Assembly: GCA_964624465.1 (NCBI GenBank)
Contig: CAZUZD010000006.1
Location: 1 to 59,453 of the forward strand
Reading direction: 5' to 3'
Source of the DNA: CAZUZD01 sp964624465
GTDB lineage: Bacteria > Planctomycetota > Planctomycetia > Isosphaerales > Isosphaeraceae
Length of the DNA stretch: 59,453 nucleotides
Shown here piece by piece: positions 48,494-57,006 of the stretch (positions are counted from its first letter, which is position 1; each line of letters opens with the position of its first letter). Made by a program: the position numbers and the translations under genes. The notes beneath the pieces were generated by a model. That model was not told the origin of the DNA and made no database searches. It was given only the letters and a program-made list of their open reading frames with translations.

Positions 48494-49687
48494 ATGGGCA
48501 CAATCGCGACCCGCGCGGTGAGCGATGCCCCGCCACGGGCCGACCGACTGGCGCTGGCGGTCGCCGACGCCAACTGGTTCACCACCGAGAACCTCTTCCG
48601 CGAGGTCGAGCGGCCGGGCGTCTCCACGCTCCTGCTCAAGTGCCTGGACTACTACAACGCCTGGCGCAACGGGGTCCGGCCCTGGACGCCCGATCGCGGC
48701 CTGAGCCAGCCGCAGGCGAACCTCTGGCGCCGCGACCTGGTGCTCCCCTCGGGCTGGATGAAGACCTATCCGAGCTGGGGCATGCGGCCGATCCGGCGCT
48801 CCATCGAGGACTGGCGGCGGCGGTGCGCCCCCGACAGCCGCCTGGCGCTGGTGATGACGTACCCGCACTACCTCTACCTGCGCGATCAGCTCCGCCCCGA
48901 CTACCACGTCTACTTCAACATCGACGACTACGCCCAGTACTGGCCCCGGCGGGCCGACCGGGTCAACCAGCTCGAGCGCCAGGCGGTCCGCGAGGCCGAC
49001 CTGACCGTCTGCGCCTCGCGGTTGCGGTGCGACCAGCTCCGGGCGGCGGTGCCCGAGGCGGCGGAGAAGATCCGCCACCTGCCGCACGGCACGCCCACCA
49101 CGAGCCTTGACCCCAGCCCCTGCGTGCTCCCCGGCCCGGCGCCGGCCGACCTCGCGGGGCTGCCGCGGCCCTACATCGGCTATGTCGGGTCGCTGGAGGA
49201 CCGGGTCGACTGGGTGCTGCTGGACCGGGTGGCCGAGGCGTTCCCGCAGGCGTCGATCGTGCTGGTGGGCCGGCTCAGCGCCCGGGGCCGCGAGGAGTGG
49301 CAGGCCGCCTGTCGGCGCTGCCTGGCGCGCCCGAATGTGCACCACCTGGGCTGGCGGCCGCAATCGAGCATCGCCGCCTACAACCGGGCCTTCGACGTCT
49401 GCCTGATCCCGTACCGGACCGACCACCCGTTCAACCAGGCGTGCAGCCCGACGAAGATCATGGACTACATGGGCACGGGCCGTCCGATCGTGGCGACCGC
49501 GCTGCCGGAATGCCGGCTCTATGACCAGCTCTTCGACGTCGCCGAGGACACCGACCAGTTCCTGCGGGCGATCGAGCGACTGATCCGTCAGCCCGACGAC
49601 GGCCGGATCTGGGATCGGCACGCTCATGCCCGCGCCAACACCTGCTCGCGGGTCGTGGAGCGGCTGCTGGACTGGCTGCCGCGCTGA
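48494..49687 (+). CDS. glycosyltransferase, GT4-like, paralogue of the gene at 31307
   Basis: A 397-residue GT-B glycosyltransferase closely related to the protein at 31307. Shared segments in order are LPSGWMKTYPSWGMRPI, YPHYLYLRDQLRPD, YFNIDDYAQYW, HLPHGTPTTSL, GYVGSLEDRVDWVLL, FDVCLIPYRTDHPFNQ and SPTKIMDYMGTGRPIV. The donor site is intact. The acceptor and sugar are unknown; a conserved middle part (PPGWMK/PSGWMK) suggests the same chemistry at another step. ATG 48494 has GAGG about 13 bp upstream, and no extra lead is present, unlike its paralogue. It has its own promoter and lies between two intergenic regions; no operon partner is visible. Confidence 0.88.
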   Translation: MGTIATRAVSDAPPRADRLALAVADANWFTTENLFREVERPGVSTLLLKCLDYYNAWRNGVRPWTPDRGLSQPQANLWRRDLVLPSGWMKTYPSWGMRPIRRSIEDWRRRCAPDSRLALVMTYPHYLYLRDQLRPDYHVYFNIDDYAQYWPRRADRVNQLERQAVREADLTVCASRLRCDQLRAAVPEAAEKIRHLPHGTPTTSLDPSPCVLPGPAPADLAGLPRPYIGYVGSLEDRVDWVLLDRVAEAFPQASIVLVGRLSARGREEWQAACRRCLARPNVHHLGWRPQSSIAAYNRAFDVCLIPYRTDHPFNQACSPTKIMDYMGTGRPIVATALPECRLYDQLFDVAEDTDQFLRAIERLIRQPDDGRIWDRHAHARANTCSRVVERLLDWLPR

Positions 49688-49905
49688 GGCCGCCCGGATA
49701 CGGGGGTAGCGCCTGGCTTGGGGGCGAGGGGCGGGTTAGATTTGCGGCGTCGTCCGGGTCGGTCCCGCCCCGCGACGAGCGCCCGGGTGCACCGCCACGC
49801 GCCCGCCACCGTCCCCGCCCCGAATCCCGCGGATCCTCGCCCCGGCCTGGCGGTCTCCTCGCCAGCCCGGCCCGCGACCCGTTCTCCTGCCCTCCGAGGC
49901 CCTCC

Positions 49906-51129
49906 ATGAATGTCAGCGTCGTCGGCCGGCTGCTCGTGATGATGTTCCTGCAGTACTTCGTCTGGGGGATCTGGCTGCCGATCCTGCCGCTGAAGCTCGG
50001 TCAGCTCGGGCTGAACCCGAACCAGATCGCCCTGATCATGACGACCTACGGCTTCGGTGCGATCCTGGGCCCGTTCGTCCTCGGTCAGCTGGCCGACCGC
50101 TACTTCAACGCCGAGCGCGTCCTCTCGGTCGCCCACATCCTCGGCGGCCTGCTCCTGATCTTTGCTGCCACCCAGACGACGTTTCTGCCGCTGTTCCTGA
50201 TCATGTTCCTGTACTGCAATCTGTACATGCCGACGATGGGCCTGACCAACTCGATCACGTTCAAGGCGCTCGGTGAGGAGAACGCCAAGTACTTCGCCTG
50301 GATCCGCAACCTGGGCACGATCGGCTGGATCGTCGCCGGCCTGTTCTTCGTCTGGTACCAGCGGCAGTACGACCCGCCGGCTGCCCTCGAGGCGCTCAAG
50401 ATCGCCGGCTATCTGTCGATCGCGTACGGCGTCTTCTGCCTGGTCCTGCCGCCGACGCCGCCGGTTCCGGCGTTGGCCAGCGACCCGATCGACAAGAAGT
50501 CCGCGATCCTGGAGAGCCTGGAGCTGCTCAAGAACCGCTCATTCGCCGTCCTGGTGGCCGTCAGCGGCCTGATCGGCATCATGCTGGCGTTCTACTTCGG
50601 CTGCGAGGGCCTGTTCCTCAAGCACATCGGGGTCGAAGAGAACGACATCGGCGGCTACATGACGATCGGTCAGATCGTCGAGATGATCGTGATGATGTTC
50701 GTGCCGATCGCCGTCACCAAGCTCGGCGTCAAGAACACCATGATCCTGGGCGCCCTGTTCTGGGCGGCGCGCTTCGGCCTGTCGATCATCGGGCAACCGG
50801 TGTGGCTCATGATCGCGACGATCAGCTTCCACGGCTTCTGCTTCGGATTCTTCTTCGTGGTCGCCTTCATGTTCGTGGACAAGGCGGCGCCGAAGGACAT
50901 CAAGTCGTCGGCCCAGAACCTGCTCGTGTTCGTGATCTACGGCATCGGCACGGTGATCGGCAACCTGATCGTCGGCCCGCTGCGGTCGGCCTTCGGCGAC
51001 AACTGGGCGGCCATCTGGGCCGGCCCGTTCGTGCTAACCCTGCTCTGCATCCTCGCCTTCGCCGTGCTGTTCAAGCCGGAGGAGATCGGCGAGGTCAAGG
51101 AGCTGAGCTCGGTCGGCGGCCACCACTGA
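49906..51129 (+). CDS. MFS transporter, nucleoside:H+ symporter-like
   Basis: A 407-residue inner-membrane protein with 12 hydrophobic helices. The N-terminus (MNVSVVGRLLVMMFLQYFVW, then GIWLPILPLKLGQLGLNPNQ) and GLFLKHIGVEENDIGGYM match the nucleoside:H+ symporter branch of the MFS family (NupG/XapB), though planctomycetes carry many such proteins whose substrates may be sugars or others. The last residues are a short cytosolic tail ending GGHH. ATG 49906 begins the first helix; its ribosome site (GAGGCCCTCC) is weak. The gene ends just before the assembly gap at 51130, so its downstream context is uncertain. Confidence 0.88.
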   Translation: MNVSVVGRLLVMMFLQYFVWGIWLPILPLKLGQLGLNPNQIALIMTTYGFGAILGPFVLGQLADRYFNAERVLSVAHILGGLLLIFAATQTTFLPLFLIMFLYCNLYMPTMGLTNSITFKALGEENAKYFAWIRNLGTIGWIVAGLFFVWYQRQYDPPAALEALKIAGYLSIAYGVFCLVLPPTPPVPALASDPIDKKSAILESLELLKNRSFAVLVAVSGLIGIMLAFYFGCEGLFLKHIGVEENDIGGYMTIGQIVEMIVMMFVPIAVTKLGVKNTMILGALFWAARFGLSIIGQPVWLMIATISFHGFCFGFFFVVAFMFVDKAAPKDIKSSAQNLLVFVIYGIGTVIGNLIVGPLRSAFGDNWAAIWAGPFVLTLLCILAFAVLFKPEEIGEVKELSSVGGHH

Positions 51130-51409
51130 TCCGCACCGGCGCCGGGGCGCGGCCGCCCGGGCGCGCCCCCGCGCCCGCGGGCGGTCGGGTGGCCGGCCCC
51201 GGCGGGCCGGCGCGGGGGCGCCAGCCCAGCGCGCGTTGGACCGGGCGGCGTTACNNNNNNNNNNGTTGGGGGGGGGGCCCTGGGGGGGGGGGGGGGGGGC
51301 CCCCCCCCCGCCCCCCCCCGGGGGGGGGGCCGGCGGGGGGGGGCCCCCCCCCGGCGCCGGCGGTCGATCGGGTCGCCGTCCACGGCGGTCCGGCTCGGGG
51401 GAGCCTGCC
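51130..51409. other. assembly gap: 10 N with artificial G/C tracts
   Basis: Ten N lie at 51255-51264. On both sides the sequence turns into runs of only G or only C (for example 51268-51345), which is not natural coding or intergenic sequence and looks like poor polishing at a scaffold join. Open frames through it are meaningless. Only the last 20 bp, with GGGGGAG before the next ATG, look reliable. The true length of this gap is unknown, so genes may be missing here. Confidence 0.9.
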
Positions 51410-52714
51410 ATGCTCGATTTGCACCTGGCGACGTTCCGGACCGATGCCTCGCCGCCGCCCGGCCACCCGCTCTGCGGCGGCTGGATCGCCCCGGTCTCGG
51501 GACAGGATGACCCGCAGTGGCTCCGCGGCGTGGTGCTGATGGGTGCCGGCCTGCCGATCGTGGTGGCGGCTCTCGACTGGACCGGGGTGCTCAACGACTG
51601 CCATCGCCAGTGGACCGAGGCCCTGGCTCTGGCCGCGCACACGACCCCGGATCGGGTGGCACTGCACTGCGTGCACCAGCACAACGCGCCGTTCGTCGAT
51701 CGCCACGGCGATGCCCTGCTGCAACGGCTCGGCGCCGGCACCCGGATCTATGACCCGGCCTTCTTCGCCGCCCTCGTCCATCGGTCGGCGGCCGACCTCC
51801 GGGCAAGCCTCGACACCGCCCAGCCGGTCAGCCATGTCCGCTACGGAGCGGCCCAGGTGGAGCAGGTGGCGAGCAACCGCCGGGTGCTCGGGCCGGACGG
51901 CAAGATCCAGTTCACCCGCACCAGCGCCACCACCGACCCCGTGGCCCGCGCGGCGCCCGAGGGGCTGATCGATCCCTGGCTCCGCTCGATCGCGTTCTGC
52001 CGGGGCGATCGCCCGCTGGCACGGCTCTACGCCTACACGACCCACCCGATGAGCTACTACGGCGACGGCCAGGTGACCTCCGACTTCGTCGGCCTGGCCC
52101 GCGACCGCCGCGATCGCGAGGAGCCCGGGACGCTCCATCTCTACCTGACGGGCGCGGCGGGCGATATCACGGCGGGCAAGTACAACAACGGCTCGAAGCC
52201 GAACCGGGTGGTCCTGGCCAACCGTGTGCACTCGGCGATGCTCGCCGCCGATCGCATCGCCGACACCGCCAGCCGCCCGCTCGACCGCATCGACTGGCGG
52301 ACCGCGCCGATCCGGTTCGCCCCCCGAGCCGACCTGGACCGCGACCAGCTCGAGGCGATTGTCGCCAACGACCACGAGTCGACGGCCAACCGCCACCGGG
52401 CGGCCATGGCCTGCGGGTGGCTCGCCCGGCTGGAGACCGACCGTCCGATCCTGCTCGGCCGCCTGGATCTGCCCGGAGTGACGCTCCTGTGCCTGCCGGC
52501 CGAGACGTTCGTCTCGTACCAGCTCGAAGCTCAGGCGATCGACCCCGAAACCCCGCTCCTCACCGCCGCCTACGGGGACGGCGGCCCCTGGTACATCCCC
52601 CTGCGACGCTCGTTTGACGAGGGGGGCTACGAGCCGTCGGTCGCGCTGGTCAGCCAGGACACCGAGCCCCTCTACCGCCAGGCCATCGCGGAGCTGCTCC
52701 ACCGGGGCCGCTGA
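51410..52714 (+). CDS. neutral ceramidase-like protein
   Basis: A 434-residue protein without signal peptide. The N-terminal part follows the neutral/alkaline ceramidase pattern: ATFRTDASPPPGHPLCGGWI, then CVHQHNAPFVDRHGDALL with the HxH-x-x-P metal motif, YAYTTHPMSYYGDGQVTSDF with a further His, and LHLYLTGAAGDITAGKYNNG. These are the zinc-binding landmarks of that family. Planctomycetes hold many members of unknown substrate, so amide hydrolysis of a lipid is possible but not shown. GGGGGAG 7 bp before ATG 51410 fixes the start. It begins right after the assembly gap, but the start and all motifs are intact. Convergent with the CrtI-like gene, 3 bp apart. Confidence 0.8.
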   Translation: MLDLHLATFRTDASPPPGHPLCGGWIAPVSGQDDPQWLRGVVLMGAGLPIVVAALDWTGVLNDCHRQWTEALALAAHTTPDRVALHCVHQHNAPFVDRHGDALLQRLGAGTRIYDPAFFAALVHRSAADLRASLDTAQPVSHVRYGAAQVEQVASNRRVLGPDGKIQFTRTSATTDPVARAAPEGLIDPWLRSIAFCRGDRPLARLYAYTTHPMSYYGDGQVTSDFVGLARDRRDREEPGTLHLYLTGAAGDITAGKYNNGSKPNRVVLANRVHSAMLAADRIADTASRPLDRIDWRTAPIRFAPRADLDRDQLEAIVANDHESTANRHRAAMACGWLARLETDRPILLGRLDLPGVTLLCLPAETFVSYQLEAQAIDPETPLLTAAYGDGGPWYIPLRRSFDEGGYEPSVALVSQDTEPLYRQAIAELLHRGR

Positions 52715-52724
52715 GGCTCAGCGG
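52708..52724. terminator. symmetrical hairpin holding both stop codons of convergent genes
   Basis: CCGCTGA (52708-52714), loop GGC, TCAGCGG (52718-52724). The TGA of the plus-strand gene is in one arm and the TGA of the minus-strand gene is in the other. The stem is perfect over 7 bp. A bidirectional terminator is likely by position. Confidence 0.5.
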
Positions 52725-54244
52725 GTGGCGACACTCACCTTGCGACGGCGGACCTGCTGCGCAACCAGGGTGGCAGTGATCTTGCCGCTCTGCACGACCA
52801 TCGGCAGCCCGGGACCCGGCTGGACGCCGCCGCCGGCGAAGTACAGGCCGGGGATCTCGGGGCAGTCGTTGCGCGGGCGGAAGCTGCCGCCCAGGATGTT
52901 GTGCTGGTTGCCCAGGCCGTAGATCGAGCCCCGGAACAGGTCGAACTTCGTGCGCCACTGCGACGGCCCCGTGTCGAGCCGCGTGACGACCGACGCCTTC
53001 AGGCCCGTCGCCCCCGCGCGCTCCAGGGTGGCCAGCAGGCCGTCGGCGTGCCGCGACTCCTCGCCGGGGTCGTGCGTGCCGCCCGGGGGCAGGGGGGGCG
53101 CCCCGATGACCAGGAACGGGTTGCAGCCGCCCGCCGGCGCATCGGCCGGGTCGGTGATCGAGGTGACGTTGGCATAGATCGGCGGGTCGGCCGGGTAGCG
53201 ACCCTGGCCGAACAGCTCGTCATAGACCCGCGACGAGCCGGGCGTCAGCAGCAGCAGGTGGTGGGCGAACAGGTCGAAGTTGCGGTCGCAGCCGACCTGG
53301 ATCGAGTAGAACGAGCTGGCCGGCTCGGCGTCTCCGGCCCGCAACCGCTCGTGGTCGGGCGTGAAGCCGCGACCACCGGTGAGCCAGCGGAAGGTGTTCA
53401 GGTAGTCGCCGTTGGAGACGACCGCGTCGGCCGGCTCGAAGCCCGACGAGGTGGCGACCCCGCGCACCCGGTTCTCGCCGTCCAGCTCGATGGCGTCGAC
53501 GGCCGTGTTCGTGCGGATCTCGATCCCGCGATCGCGGCAGGCTCGCGCGATCGCCCTCGGGATCGCGGCGATCCCGCCCTCCTCCGGATACCAGACGCCC
53601 TCGCGGATGATCGTCCACGGGATCAGGGCCAGCGACGCTGGCGCGGTGTTGGGGTCGAAGCCGGAGTAGGTCGGGAAGCCGTACAGGAGCTCGCGGATCG
53701 CGGGCGACCGGAAATATGAGTCGATCATCGCCGCATACTTCTGCGACGGCGAGATCACCGCCGCCGAGAGCATCAGCGGCGAGAACATGACCTGGCCCCA
53801 GCGGTCGAACTGCCGGTCGCAGTAGGCGTGGCCGATCAGCTTCGCGAACCGGTCGAGCCGCTCCAGGAACTTCGGGAGCTGGTCCCCGGCCTGCGGGTCG
53901 ATCGCCGCGAACGCCTGGCGCAGCCCCTCGGGGTCGGCCGGAATGTCGAGCCGCTGGCCGTCGGACAGCACCACCCGGAACGCGGGATCGAGCCGCTTGA
54001 AGCGCAGGTACGCGTCCGGGTCGAGGCCGCTGGCCCGGAACAGGGTCTGGTAGACCCAGGGCATGACCAGGATGCTCGGCCCCTCATCCCAGCGGAAGCC
54101 GGCCTCGGTGCGCTCACTCGCCTTGCCGCCGATACCGCCGTTCCGCTCCAGGACCAGCACGTCGAAGCCGTGCCGTTTCAGCTCCAGCGCCACCGACAGG
54201 CCACCCACGCCGGCACCAATCACGACCACCCGTCCGCCGGCCAT
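52718..54244 (-). CDS. phytoene desaturase-like FAD oxidoreductase (CrtI/CrtN/CrtP type)
   Basis: A 508-residue FAD-dependent oxidoreductase of the carotenoid desaturase family. The dinucleotide-binding motif is VVVIGAGVGGLSVALELKRH, then VLERNGGIGGKASE with the family's GGxxx pattern. FDPNTAPASLALIPW, WYPEEGGIAAIPRAI and, near the C-terminus, GLYFAGGGVQPGPGLPMVVQ are typical of CrtI-like enzymes. It may desaturate or oxidise a C30 or C40 polyene; the choice among CrtI, CrtN and CrtP cannot be made here. ATG 54244 starts at MAGGRVVVIG and is preferred over 54292, because the -10 box at 54302-54297 would place transcription within that earlier codon. It is convergent with the ceramidase-like gene. 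Confidence 0.88.
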   Translation of the reverse strand: MAGGRVVVIGAGVGGLSVALELKRHGFDVLVLERNGGIGGKASERTEAGFRWDEGPSILVMPWVYQTLFRASGLDPDAYLRFKRLDPAFRVVLSDGQRLDIPADPEGLRQAFAAIDPQAGDQLPKFLERLDRFAKLIGHAYCDRQFDRWGQVMFSPLMLSAAVISPSQKYAAMIDSYFRSPAIRELLYGFPTYSGFDPNTAPASLALIPWTIIREGVWYPEEGGIAAIPRAIARACRDRGIEIRTNTAVDAIELDGENRVRGVATSSGFEPADAVVSNGDYLNTFRWLTGGRGFTPDHERLRAGDAEPASSFYSIQVGCDRNFDLFAHHLLLLTPGSSRVYDELFGQGRYPADPPIYANVTSITDPADAPAGGCNPFLVIGAPPLPPGGTHDPGEESRHADGLLATLERAGATGLKASVVTRLDTGPSQWRTKFDLFRGSIYGLGNQHNILGGSFRPRNDCPEIPGLYFAGGGVQPGPGLPMVVQSGKITATLVAQQVRRRKVSVATR

Positions 54245-54296
54245 CCGCCACCCCCCAGTTCGAGCGCGGCCGCCAGGAACGGCTTCCGTCATTGCG

Positions 54297-54302
54297 ATTG
54301 TA
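54297..54302 (-). promoter_or_regulatory. -10 box of the CrtI-like gene
   Basis: TACAAT on the minus strand (54302-54297). The -35 region is poor. Start of transcription near 54290 gives a leader of about 46 bases to ATG 54244. Confidence 0.45.
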
Positions 54303-54333
54303 AGCCGCCATCAAGGCCCGACTGCCACGGCGT

Positions 54334-54693
54334 TCATTGCTTGGCGGCGACCGGGATGCCGTCGATCTTCGCGGCCAGGATGAAGTCGTTCTCCGAGAGG
54401 CCGCCGATGGCGTGGGTCCAGATCTCGATGGCCACGTTGCGGTAGCCGACCAGGTGGAGGTCGGGATGGTGCCCCTCGGCCTCGGCGATCTGGCCCACCT
54501 GCTCGAAGAACGCCAGGCCGTCCACGAAGTTCTTGAGCCGCCACTCCTTGCGAATCCGCTGACCGTCGGCCGTGAGCGACCAGCCGGGGACATCCTTCAG
54601 CAGGGCCTCGACCTCGGCCGGCGTGAGCTTCGGTACGCCGCCCTCGCACGGGACGCAGCGCTTGCTGGCCAGGCTGGAGCACGACTCGCTCAT
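54334..54693 (-). CDS. phhB: pterin-4a-carbinolamine dehydratase
   Basis: A 119-residue cytosolic enzyme that dehydrates 4a-hydroxytetrahydropterin, recycling the cofactor of aromatic amino acid hydroxylases. The core is complete: LLKDVPGWSLTADGQRIRKE, FVDGLAFFEQVGQIAEAEGH, then HPDLHLVGYRNVAIEIWTHA with the His-His-Pro and Trp-Thr-His motifs of the active site, and GGLSENDFILAAKIDG. A 20-residue N-terminal lead (MSESCSSLASKRCVPCEGG) has three cysteines and is often seen in family members. AGGAGT 7 bp before ATG 54693 fixes the start. No hydroxylase gene is near, so its partner is elsewhere, or it acts in another pterin route. It lies 29 bp after panB on the same strand. Confidence 0.95.
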   Translation of the reverse strand: MSESCSSLASKRCVPCEGGVPKLTPAEVEALLKDVPGWSLTADGQRIRKEWRLKNFVDGLAFFEQVGQIAEAEGHHPDLHLVGYRNVAIEIWTHAIGGLSENDFILAAKIDGIPVAAKQ

Positions 54694-54722
54694 GGCAGAC
54701 TCCTGGGTGGGGAACCGGAGGG

Positions 54723-55526
54723 TCAGCGGAAGCTCTCGGAGCTGTCGGGGAATCGGCGTTCGGCGACGTCGGCGACGTAGGTCGCGACGGCCGCGCGGAT
54801 GGTCCCCGCCAGATCGGCGTAGCGCCGGACGAACTTCGGGCGGAACTCCTCGAACAGGCCGAGGAGGTCGGGAGTGACGAGCACCTGACCGTCGCAGTCC
54901 GGGCCAGCGCCGATGCCGATGGTCGGGATCGGCAGGGCCTGCGAGATCTGGGCGGCGACCGGCGCGGGGATGCACTCCAGGACGACGGCGAAGGCACCCG
55001 CCTCGGCCACGGCGTGGGCCTCGGCCAGGATCGCCTCGGCGTCGCGCTGGACGCGGTGCCCGCCCAGACCGCGGACCGACTGGGGCATGAGCCCGACGTG
55101 GCCCATGACGGGGATGCCGACCTCGACCAGACGGCGGATGGTCGGGGCCATCGGTCGGCCGCCTTCGAGCTTCACGGCGTGGCAGCGCGTCTCCTTGAGC
55201 AGCCGACCGGCGGAGCGAACGGCCTCCTCGATCGAGGGCTGATAGCTCAGGAACGGCAGGTCGGCCACCACGAAGGCGCGCTTCGTGCCGCGGGCGACCA
55301 TCTCGGCGTGGTAGACCATCTGGTCGAGGGTGACCGGCAGGGTCGTGTCGTGGCCCTGGACGACGGTGCCGAGCGAGTCGCCGACGAGCAGGCAGTCGAC
55401 GCCGCCGGCGTCGAGCAGCCGAGCGGTGGTGAAGTCGTAGGCCGTCAGGACGCTGATCGGGCGCCTGGCCTGCTTGCGGCGGGCGAAGTCGTGCAGGGTG
55501 AAGGCGTCGCTCTCAGCGGGGGGCAT
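54723..55526 (-). CDS. panB: 3-methyl-2-oxobutanoate hydroxymethyltransferase
   Basis: First step of pantothenate synthesis: transfers a hydroxymethyl group from methylene-THF to 2-oxoisovalerate, giving ketopantoate. The 267 residues match the usual 263 or so. ISVLTAYDFTTARLLDAGGV, then LLVGDSLGTVVQGHDTTLPV with the metal-binding Asp, KLEGGRPMAPTIRRLVEVGI and LPIPTIGIGAGPDCDGQVLV are all family landmarks; VVLECIPAPVA holds the catalytic Glu. GGAGAGA 9 bp before ATG 55526 fixes the start, which overlaps the end of the glycosyltransferase gene by 14 bp. folD, its one-carbon supplier, is 10 kb away. Confidence 0.96.
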   Translation of the reverse strand: MPPAESDAFTLHDFARRKQARRPISVLTAYDFTTARLLDAGGVDCLLVGDSLGTVVQGHDTTLPVTLDQMVYHAEMVARGTKRAFVVADLPFLSYQPSIEEAVRSAGRLLKETRCHAVKLEGGRPMAPTIRRLVEVGIPVMGHVGLMPQSVRGLGGHRVQRDAEAILAEAHAVAEAGAFAVVLECIPAPVAAQISQALPIPTIGIGAGPDCDGQVLVTPDLLGLFEEFRPKFVRRYADLAGTIRAAVATYVADVAERRFPDSSESFR

Positions 55527-57003
55527 GCGGGGGGTCTCTCCAACGGACCAGCAGCAGACCGGGCCGGTCGACGAGGACCGACACCCCCGGGTCACGCCGG
55601 AGCGTCTCGTGCCAGGGCGCGGCCAGCGGGCCGAGCGCCGGGTCGGCCAGATCGGCCAGGTGTCGGGCACCCTGGGCATGATACCACGCGATCAGTTCCG
55701 CCGGGGTCCCCCCCCAGTCCCGGGCAGGCGGCCCCCACTCCCCCCGGGCCCGTCGCACGGCCGCCGGCTCGGTCTCCAGCCGGTACCCCCGGCGGTCGGC
55801 GGCGAACAGCACCGCCTCGGGTGCGATCAACGGCTCGTCGGGGCCAAGGTGCTCGCGGATCGCCGCCGTCAGGGCTCCCAGTGCCGCCCACGGCGCCGGG
55901 GTCCGGTAGGTATCCGCCACCTGGATCAGGCTGCTCGCGCCCAGCATGAGCACGAGCGCGGACCTCACGGTCCCCGGCCAGGGACAGGCGCGGGCGAGGG
56001 CGTCGATGGCGGTGGCCACCGCGACCGCGACGGCCGGGGCCAGCACCAGCCAGTAGTATTCGTGGTGCGACTTGGCGGCGAGCAGCAGCAGCATCAGGCC
56101 GGCCGACCCGAGCCACGACATCCAGAAGCGTCCCACCCCGACGCCAAGGATTCCCCAGGCGGCCAGGCCGGAGCCCGGCGGGCCGTAGCAGCGTGCGAAC
56201 AGATATCGTCCGAACCGACCCCACGTCTCCGCCCGCAGGAGCGCCTCGGGCCAGAACGCCCTCGCCCAGAGCCCGGCGTTGTCGAGTGAGGCCCGCGAGC
56301 CCGATCGCAGCAGCACGGCCGCCTGCGCGTACCAGAGCAGCGCCGGCACGAAGGCCAGCGGCAGCCACCACCAGCGACGGAGCCGGGCCGCGACCGCCTC
56401 GCCGGGTTCCCGCTCCACCAGCAGCGGCACTAGCAGGCACGCGAAGATTCCCTTCGCGGCCAGCCCGGCGGCCAGCAGCCCCAAGGCCAGCCCGGAGAAC
56501 CGGGCGCCCCGGGCCAGCGCCCGGTCCAGGGCCGCCACCCCGGCCACGACGAGCCCGAAGGCGAGGGCGTCGGGCTGAAACGCCCGCCCGTACCGGAGGG
56601 TCACGGGAAAAAGGGCCGACGCGAACACGCTCAACCAGGCGATCGCGTCCCCTTGCCGCCGGCGGCAGAGTACGAAGAGGCCCCAGGCCGTCAGCAGCGT
56701 TCCGGATGCGGACACTACCCGTCCGGACGCCTCGAGCGGCAGCCCGCCGAGCCGATGCAGGCCGACCACGGCCGCGGCGTAGACCGGCGGCTCGACGAGA
56801 AAGTAGTTCGGGAACGGCCCGGTGTCGAGCTTCGGGCGCAGGAACTCGCCGTCGCGATCCAGGTTCCGGGCCACCATGGCGGTGGGGATCTGCCGACCGA
56901 CGTAGTTCTCGACGATCGGCTGATCCAGCCACACCAGGCGAGGACCCAGCAGGGCCGTCAGGACGAGCAGGGTCAGGCCGATGGTCTGGCCACGCCGGAG
57001 CAC
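55513..57003 (-). CDS. integral-membrane glycosyltransferase, GT39/ArnT-like
   Basis: A 496-residue membrane protein with about ten hydrophobic helices. After the first helix the loop IVENYVGRQIPTAMVARNLD carries the acidic residue expected at the GT-C active site and resembles the D/E-x-R-A loop of GT39/ArnT enzymes, which use polyprenyl-phosphate sugars at the outer membrane face. FPNYFLVEPPVYAAAVVGLH is the second conserved loop. The soluble C-terminal part (about 370-496) is short. Sugar and acceptor unknown. The only good start is GTG 57003, 3 bp after the stop of the acyltransferase gene; it overlaps panB by 14 bp. It differs from the larger GT-C protein at 19663. Confidence 0.84.
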   Translation of the reverse strand: MLRRGQTIGLTLLVLTALLGPRLVWLDQPIVENYVGRQIPTAMVARNLDRDGEFLRPKLDTGPFPNYFLVEPPVYAAAVVGLHRLGGLPLEASGRVVSASGTLLTAWGLFVLCRRRQGDAIAWLSVFASALFPVTLRYGRAFQPDALAFGLVVAGVAALDRALARGARFSGLALGLLAAGLAAKGIFACLLVPLLVEREPGEAVAARLRRWWWLPLAFVPALLWYAQAAVLLRSGSRASLDNAGLWARAFWPEALLRAETWGRFGRYLFARCYGPPGSGLAAWGILGVGVGRFWMSWLGSAGLMLLLLAAKSHHEYYWLVLAPAVAVAVATAIDALARACPWPGTVRSALVLMLGASSLIQVADTYRTPAPWAALGALTAAIREHLGPDEPLIAPEAVLFAADRRGYRLETEPAAVRRARGEWGPPARDWGGTPAELIAWYHAQGARHLADLADPALGPLAAPWHETLRRDPGVSVLVDRPGLLLVRWRDPPHAPR

Positions 57004-57006
57004 AGG

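Noticed and set aside
51236..51409. Frames running through the N gap
   Set aside because: They contain undefined residues and translated homopolymers; no real protein can be inferred.
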